From Saccharopolyspora_C sp047200635 (GTDB lineage: Bacteria > Actinomycetota > Actinomycetes > Mycobacteriales > Pseudonocardiaceae): DNA of 64,000 nt. Below are positions 58,250 to 64,000 of this stretch, one piece after another. The DNA is taken from NCBI RefSeq assembly GCF_047200635.1, contig NZ_JBJZOI010000021.1, positions 1 through 64,000 of the forward strand, given 5' to 3'. The notes under the pieces were generated by a model. The model searched no databases and was not told the DNA's origin. It saw only the letters and a program-made list of their open reading frames with translations. Position numbers and translations under genes: made by a program. Numbering within the stretch: the first letter of the stretch is position 1; every line of letters begins with the position of its first letter.

Positions 58250-59476
58250 GTGGTCTCCCCCCGCATCCCGGCCGGGTTCGACTTCACCGACCCCGACCTC
58301 TACGCAGAACGCATGCCGATGGAGGAGTTCGCCGAACTGCGGCGCACCGCCCCGGTCTGGTGGAACCCGGTGCCCCGGGGGCGGACCGGGTACGACGACG
58401 AGGGCTACTGGGTGGTCAGCAGGCACGCCGACGTCAAGGAGGTCTCGCGCCGCAGCGACGTGTTCTCCGCCCGGGAGAACACCGCCATCACCCGGTTCAG
58501 CGAGGACATGGGCCGCGAGCAGATCGAGATGCAACGGCTGATCCTGCTCAACATGGACCCGCCCGAGCACACCAAGCTGCGCGGCATCGTCTCCCGGGGC
58601 TTCACCCCGCGCGCCGTGCACGGACTGCGCGACGCCCTCGCCGAGCGCGCCGAGCGCATCGTGCGCACCGCGTTGGAGGACGGCTCCGGTGACTTCGTCG
58701 CCGACGTGGCCCGCGAGCTGCCGCTGCAGGCGATCGCGGAGCTGCTGGGCATCCCGCAGGACCACCGCGGGGACATCTTCGAGTGGTCCAACCAGATGAT
58801 CGCCTACGACGACCCCGAGTACTCCATCGATCCGGCGTCGGCCGCCGCGGAGCTGCTCGGCTACAGCATGGGCATGGCCGAGCAGCGCCGCGGCTGTCCG
58901 ATGGACGACATCGCCACCACGCTCGTGCAGGCCGACGTCGACGGGCACGCGCTCAGCGATGACGAGTTCGGCTTCTTCGTGCTGCTGCTGGCGGTGGCGG
59001 GCAACGAGACCACCCGCAACGCCATCACGCACGGGATGCGGGCGCTGCTGGACAACCCCGGGCAGTGGGAGCTGTTCAAGGCGGAGCGGCCCGCCACCGC
59101 CGCCGACGAGATCGTGCGCTGGGCGACACCGGTGATGTCCTTCCAGCGCACCGCGCTCGCCGGCACCGAGCTGCGCGGGGTGCCCATCGCGCGGGGCGAG
59201 CGGGTGGCGATGTTCTACAGCTCGGCGAACTTCGACCCCGAGGTCTTCGCGGAGCCGGAGCGCTTCGACATCACCAGGGACCCTAACCCGCACGTGGGCT
59301 TCGGCGGCACCGGCGCGCACCACTGCATCGGGGCCAACCTGGCGCGGCTGGAGATCGACCTGATCTTCAACGCCGTCGCCGACCACATGCCGGGCATCAC
59401 CAAGGCCGCCGAACCCCGCAGGCTGCGCTCCGGCTGGCTCAACGGGATCAAGGAGTTCCAGGTCCGCTACCGGTGA
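58250..59476 (+). CDS. cyp125: Steroid C26/C27 monooxygenase CYP125 (408 aa)
   Basis: A cytochrome P450 with heme-ligand C359 in FGGTGAHHCIGANLARLE, the I-helix AVAGNETTRNAITHGM and the K-helix DEIVRWATPV. The N-terminal IPAGFDFTDPDLYAERMP and RRTAPVWWNP, and the C-terminal RLRSGWLNGIKEFQVRY, are nearly diagnostic for CYP125. It oxidises the terminal side-chain methyl of cholest-4-en-3-one, the first step of side-chain removal. CAGGAGG five bases before the GTG at 58250 sets the start. It is divergent from fadA5, and its stop abuts the convergent RidA gene. Confidence 0.95.
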   Translation: MVSPRIPAGFDFTDPDLYAERMPMEEFAELRRTAPVWWNPVPRGRTGYDDEGYWVVSRHADVKEVSRRSDVFSARENTAITRFSEDMGREQIEMQRLILLNMDPPEHTKLRGIVSRGFTPRAVHGLRDALAERAERIVRTALEDGSGDFVADVARELPLQAIAELLGIPQDHRGDIFEWSNQMIAYDDPEYSIDPASAAAELLGYSMGMAEQRRGCPMDDIATTLVQADVDGHALSDDEFGFFVLLLAVAGNETTRNAITHGMRALLDNPGQWELFKAERPATAADEIVRWATPVMSFQRTALAGTELRGVPIARGERVAMFYSSANFDPEVFAEPERFDITRDPNPHVGFGGTGAHHCIGANLARLEIDLIFNAVADHMPGITKAAEPRRLRSGWLNGIKEFQVRYR

Positions 59477-59884
59477 TCAGTCCAGCACGGCGGTGGCCTC
59501 CAGCTCGACGAGCATGTCCGGTTCGGCGAGGGCGGCCACGCCGATGCCGGTGAACGGCGGCAGGGCGGTCGCGCCGAGCCGCGCGGCGGCCCGGTCCCGG
59601 CCCTCGACGAACAGCGCGTACTTGTCCGGGGTCCAGTCGACCAGGTAGGCGGTCAGCTTCGCCACGTCCGCGAACGTCGCTCCCGCCGCCGCCAGCGCGG
59701 TACCGACGTTGAGGTAGCACCGCTCGACCTGGGCGGCGAGATCCCCCGCTCCGATCGGGCCCCCGTCGGCGTTCCGGGCGACCTGCCCGGCGATGAAGAC
59801 CAGCTTGGAGCCGCTGGCGATCGAGACCTGCCGGTACAGGTCGACCTGGGGCAGCCCGTCGGGATTCACCAGTTCGATGGTCAT
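59477..59884 (-). CDS. RidA/YjgF-family protein (135 aa)
   Basis: A RidA-like trimeric fold: LYRQVSIASGSKLVFIAGQV, QVERCYLNVGTALAAAGATF, DVAKLTAYLVDW and PFTGIGVAALAEPDMLVELE. The Arg that binds the carboxylate of 2-aminoacrylate in canonical RidA (RxxV near residue 105) is not obvious, so imine deaminase activity is uncertain. GAGGAGG precedes the ATG. It is divergent from an HxlR regulator, its likely controller. Its link with steroid metabolism is positional only. Confidence 0.85.
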   Translation of the reverse strand: MTIELVNPDGLPQVDLYRQVSIASGSKLVFIAGQVARNADGGPIGAGDLAAQVERCYLNVGTALAAAGATFADVAKLTAYLVDWTPDKYALFVEGRDRAAARLGATALPPFTGIGVAALAEPDMLVELEATAVLD

Positions 59885-59999
59885 GTCGGGGGTCCTCCTC
59901 GTCCGGACCGGACGATCCGGTCTCTTGTGGTTACTGGCACACCGTAGGAGAGTGGGCGGTGACGTGGAAGAACGCACTTCCCAGTGACCGAGGAACCAG

Positions 60000-60383
60000 A
60001 TGGTGACCAAGCAGCTCGCGGGCACTCCCGACGACGCGGACCTGACCCGGGCGGATTCGCTCGCGCGGGAGATCTTCTCCGACATCGCCAACAAGTGGGC
60101 GCTCCTGATCATCGACGCGCTGGGGGAGCGGACCCTGCGCTTCACCGAGCTGCGGGCGGAGATCGAGGGCATCAGCCACAAGATGCTCACCCAGAACCTG
60201 CGGATGCTGGAGCGCAACGGCCTGGTGGAGCGCACCGCGCACCCCACCATCCCGCCGCGTGTCGAGTACGCCCTCACCGAGCCCGGCCGCGACCTCCGCA
60301 AGACCGTCCACTGGATGTGCGACTGGACCCACCAGCACTTCGCGCACATCGAGGAATCCCGCAAGCGCTTCGGCGGTGGCTGA
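60000..60383 (+). CDS. HxlR-family transcriptional regulator (127 aa)
   Basis: A winged-helix HxlR protein: IFSDIANKWALLIIDALGER, LRFTELRAEIEGISHKMLTQ, NLRMLERNGLVERTAHPTIP and PRVEYALTEPGRDLRKTVHW. Members lack an obvious ligand domain and often sense aldehydes or redox state; no Cys sensor sits at the N-terminus here. It starts at the ATG at 60000, 115 bases from the divergent RidA gene. An inverted repeat GGAAG-N6-CTTCC at 59966-59981 may be its operator. Confidence 0.9.
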   Translation: MVTKQLAGTPDDADLTRADSLAREIFSDIANKWALLIIDALGERTLRFTELRAEIEGISHKMLTQNLRMLERNGLVERTAHPTIPPRVEYALTEPGRDLRKTVHWMCDWTHQHFAHIEESRKRFGGG

Positions 60384-60493
60384 GCGTCCGTGCCGCGGCC
60401 TGCGCCGGGGCGCCGGTGGCGGTGCAGCGCGTCGCGGCGGCCGCGCCGCTGACCGGACGCCGATCAAGGGCCGTGCACCGGCGGTGTCGCGCC

Positions 60494-60934
60494 TCAGGGC
60501 CGGTGCAGGGTCTTCATGGCGCGGTCGAACTCCCAGAAGGCGCGCACGGAGCGGAGCAGGCCGTGCTCGTCGATCTGGTAGACGAACACGCCCTCGGCGT
60601 CCATGACGGAGCCGTCGGCCAGGTGGGTGCGGATGAAGCCCGTGTTGGCCACCTCGTGTCCGGCGGCGAACGAGTCGAGGACGTGGAACACGAGGCGATC
60701 GGCGGTGGAGATCACCGAATCCCAGAACGCCTCGATCCCCGCCCGGCCGCGGTGCCCGAGCCCGGTGGGGTCCAGCGGGGAGACGCCCACCGGGTCCTGG
60801 ACCACGGCGTCCGGGGCGAACAGCGCCAGCCACTCCTCCTTGGCGCCGCGCACCACCGCGTCCATCGAGGCGCGCGCCGCCCGGCGGGCGGGGTGCTCGG
60901 CGGTGGTGGCGATCCACACGACGTCGGGGTGCAC
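60494..60934 (-). CDS. NTF2-like/SnoaL-fold protein (146 aa)
   Basis: The fold is seen in AARASMDAVVRGAKEEWLAL, FAPDAVVQDPVG, GRAGIEAFWDSVI and a C-terminal AFWEFDRAMKTL. The Asp in VVQDPVG sits where ketosteroid isomerases and related enzymes hold a catalytic acid, but assignment of isomerase activity is not possible. GGGAGG precedes the GTG at 60934. It lies between the HxlR gene and the ltp operon in the steroid cluster, so a steroid substrate is plausible. Confidence 0.8.
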   Translation of the reverse strand: MHPDVVWIATTAEHPARRAARASMDAVVRGAKEEWLALFAPDAVVQDPVGVSPLDPTGLGHRGRAGIEAFWDSVISTADRLVFHVLDSFAAGHEVANTGFIRTHLADGSVMDAEGVFVYQIDEHGLLRSVRAFWEFDRAMKTLHRP

Positions 60935-61009
60935 GACGACCTCCCTGCTCGGGGGATGACCGGTGCGGTCACCGCGCTGAGAACGAGCGGACGAGCCGCC
61001 CGTCCGGGC

Positions 61010-61875
61010 TCACATCCGGGTGATGACCTTCTCGGCGAAGCGGGCGACCGAGTCGCGCTTGGTGGGGAGGTCGGCGTCGAAGGGGTGGCCGTCCAGCACC
61101 CAGGGGACGACGATCGCGTCGGTGACCCCTACCTCGGCCTGCTCCCGGTAGCCGTCCGCGCCGAAGCGGTCCACGCACACCGCCTGGATCTCGAAGGGCT
61201 CGTCCTGCCGCCCGAACTCGGCGCGCAGCTCGCCGAGGCGGGCCACCGTCGCCCGGATCTCGTCCAGCCGCATCATCGCCGAGGACCAGCCGTCCCCGCG
61301 CAGCGCGGCCCGGCGCAGCGCGCGCTCGGTGTGCCCGCCCACGTAGATGGGCACCGGCCGGCCGGGAGCGGGCGAGACCCGCAGCCGGTCGAAGTCGAAG
61401 AACTCGCCGTGGTGCTCGACCATCCCGCCGCCGAGGATCAGCCGCAGCACGTCGATCGCCTCGTCCACCCTCGGGCCGCGCCGCTCGAACGGGGCCCCGC
61501 ACCACTCGAACTCCTCCGGCGTCCAGCCGATCCCCACGCCGAGGCCGAAGCGGTCCCCGGTGATCGCGGCCACCGAGGCCACCTGCCGGGACAGCAGCAC
61601 CGGGTTGCGCGGGCCCAGCTTGAGCACCGACGTGTAGAACCGGAGCCGCTCGGTCACCGCGCCCATCGCGGCGGCCGCGACGAGCGGATCCGTCCACGGC
61701 GTGTGCTCGTCCCACATCCGCGAGCCGTCCGCCGTGTACGGGTAGGCGGCGGCGACGTCCTCGGAGTAGAACAGCGAATCCGGCAGCGCGATCGCGTCGA
61801 AACCGGCCTCCTCGGCCATCCGCGCCAGTTCGGTGAGCTGGTCCAGCGGGCTCATCGCGACGGACAACGTGAACT

Positions 61876-61879
<4 letters not shown>
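61010..61879 (-). CDS. LLM-class F420-dependent oxidoreductase, Rv3520c-like (289 aa)
   Basis: A luciferase-like TIM barrel: LTELARMAEEAGFDAIALPD, YTSVLKLGPRNPVLLSRQVA, GVGIGWTPEEFEWCGAPFE, RRGPRVDEAIDVLRLIL and PVPIYVGGHTERALRRAA. The position after ltp3, with an ATGA overlap, mirrors the mycobacterial steroid cluster where Rv3520c lies beside ltp3/ltp4. F420 use is inferred from the family. Its step in steroid degradation is not established. Confidence 0.87.
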
Positions 61880-63047
<1,168 letters not shown>

Positions 63048-63048
<1 letters not shown>

Positions 63049-64000
63049 CAGGCCTCCATCACGCACACGAGGTTCTGCTGGAGCGCGGGACCGCTGGTGG
63101 CGTGCCCGAGCACCTTCGTCGCCGACCCGGACCACACGTGCCGGGCCGCCTCCCCGATCCGGGAGAGCCCGGCCGAGAACATCGGGTTGCCGCACAGCGC
63201 CCCGCCGGAGGGGTTGATCCGCACCGACTCGTCCAACCCGATCGCCCGGCGCAGCAGGAGCTCCTGGTGGGTGAACGGCGCGTGCAGCTCCGCCACCCGC
63301 ACGCCGTCGGCGCCCGCCGCCCGCGCGGCGTCCGATGTGGAGGGTGAGGCCGTCAGATCGCGCCCGCCGAGCTGCGCCGACTCCACCCGGTGCTCCATCC
63401 CGGTGATCCAGGCCGGGCGCGCGGAGAGCTGCCGGGCGCGCTCCGCGCTCGCCAGCAGGACCGCCGAGGCGCCGTCGGTGATCGGCGCGCAGTCGTGCGC
63501 GCGCAGCGGATCCGCCAAGTAGGGCCGGGCCAGCAGCTCCGCCACCTCGATCCGCCCGCGGCGCTGCGCGTCGGGGTTCCGCTCGGCGTCGGCGCGGGAG
63601 CGCGCGGCCACCTCGGCGAGGTCCTCCTCGGTGAACAGCCCGGCCTCCAGGCCCAGCCTCGCCTGCAACCCCGCCACCGCCACCGAGTCCGGCCACAGCG
63701 GCGCGACGAAGTACGGATCCAGTTGCAGCGCGAGGGTGCGCCGCAGGTCCCCGGCCGAGGACTTGCCGAACCCGTAGACCAGCGCGGTGTCCACCTCGCC
63801 GGTGCGGATCTTCACCCAGGCCTCGTAGCAGGCCCAGGCCGCGTCCATCTCGACGTGCGACTCGTTGATCGGGGGGAAGGCGCCGATCGCGTCGATCGCC
63901 GCGATGAACGAGAACGCCCGGCCCGCCAGGTAGTCCGAGGATCCCGAGCACCAGAACCCGACGTCCTCCTTCGCCAGCCCCGCCTCGCCGAGCAGCCGCT
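63048..64000 (-). CDS. ltp4: Lipid-transfer-type thiolase Ltp4-like (5' end beyond the window)
   Basis: The frame is open through base 64000, so the start is missing; about 316 C-terminal residues are seen. Motifs: FWCSGSSDYLAGRAFSFIAA, INESHVEMDAAWACYEAWVK, YGFGKSSAGDLRRTLALQLD, DCAPITDGASAVLLA, RINPSGGALCGNPMFSAGLS and KVLGHATSGPALQQNLVCVM. It belongs to the same SCP-x/thiolase family as the next gene, and the pair matches the mycobacterial ltp4-ltp3 order. The two may form a heteromeric enzyme acting in side-chain degradation. The stop overlaps the ltp3 start. Confidence 0.8.

Noticed and set aside
56879..59386. Extended frame of fadA5 reaching across cyp125
   Set aside because: FadA5 similarity begins at the GTG at 58021 with a good ribosome site; the extension is antisense to the well-supported CYP125 gene.

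Overview
The window is very GC-rich, uses many GTG and a few TTG starts, and carries actinobacterial hallmarks: an acyl-CoA carboxylase epsilon subunit, F420-type luciferase-like oxidoreductases, Acg-type nitroreductase, MpaB-like oxygenase and a mycobacterium/rhodococcus-style steroid catabolic locus. It looks like chromosome of a filamentous or nocardioform actinomycete (a Pseudonocardiales-type genome fits; the species cannot be read from the sequence). I see no rRNA, tRNA, CRISPR array, phage genes or insertion sequences.

Region 1 (1-9.4 kb) is an acyl-CoA catabolic module. A leftward unit (MHS-type transporter, CaiB/BaiF CoA-transferase, two double-hotdog MaoC-type hydratases and a GntR/HutC regulator) diverges from a rightward TPP-dependent lyase/decarboxylase plus a second CaiB/BaiF CoA-transferase. 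Region 2 (9.5-16.3 kb) has two FGGY carbohydrate kinases, a PEP mutase/isocitrate lyase-family enzyme, a GlpP-type antiterminator and an SDR-FAD oxidase-kinase operon. That operon is preceded by a promoter and a U-tract hairpin that look like a transcription attenuator.

Region 3 (16.5-19.9 kb) is a two-gene unit of an ATP-grasp ligase and a 681-residue protein with a cysteine-peptidase-like Cys/His/Asn arrangement. Region 4 (20-42 kb) is mixed: aldo/keto reductase, NTF2-like protein with a steroid-type operator, F420/flavin enzymes, an MpaB-like oxygenase, a tandem (double HTH) TetR regulator, an acyl-CoA carboxylase operon (beta, epsilon, alpha), an Acg-type nitroreductase behind a DosR-like box, a MarR/WrbA/ring-cleaving dioxygenase set that looks quinone-responsive, and small membrane and Cys-rich proteins.

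Region 5 (42-64 kb, running off the right end) is a steroid (cholesterol or phytosterol) degradation cluster. Leftward: kstD, kshA, a small CxxC protein, kshB, a MaoC-type hydratase and a thiolase. Rightward: a second KstD-family flavoprotein and hsaE, then a decayed hsaG/hsaF scar, then hsaA-hsaD-hsaC-hsaB. Beyond lie fadD3 and fadA5 (leftward), divergent cyp125, RidA, HxlR, an NTF2-like protein, and leftward ltp4-ltp3-LLM oxidoreductase. Together they cover side-chain oxidation (CYP125, FadA5, Ltp), ring A/B opening (KstD, KshAB, HsaABCD) and entry to C/D-ring degradation (FadD3). Eight sites matching or nearly matching the KstR operator TNNAACNNGTTNNA sit at these promoters or at the SnoaL gene near 21.4-21.9 kb. 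The most striking observations are the hsaG/hsaF deletion scar, this operator set, the putative GlpP-controlled attenuator, and the unexplained ATP-grasp/peptidase-like pair.
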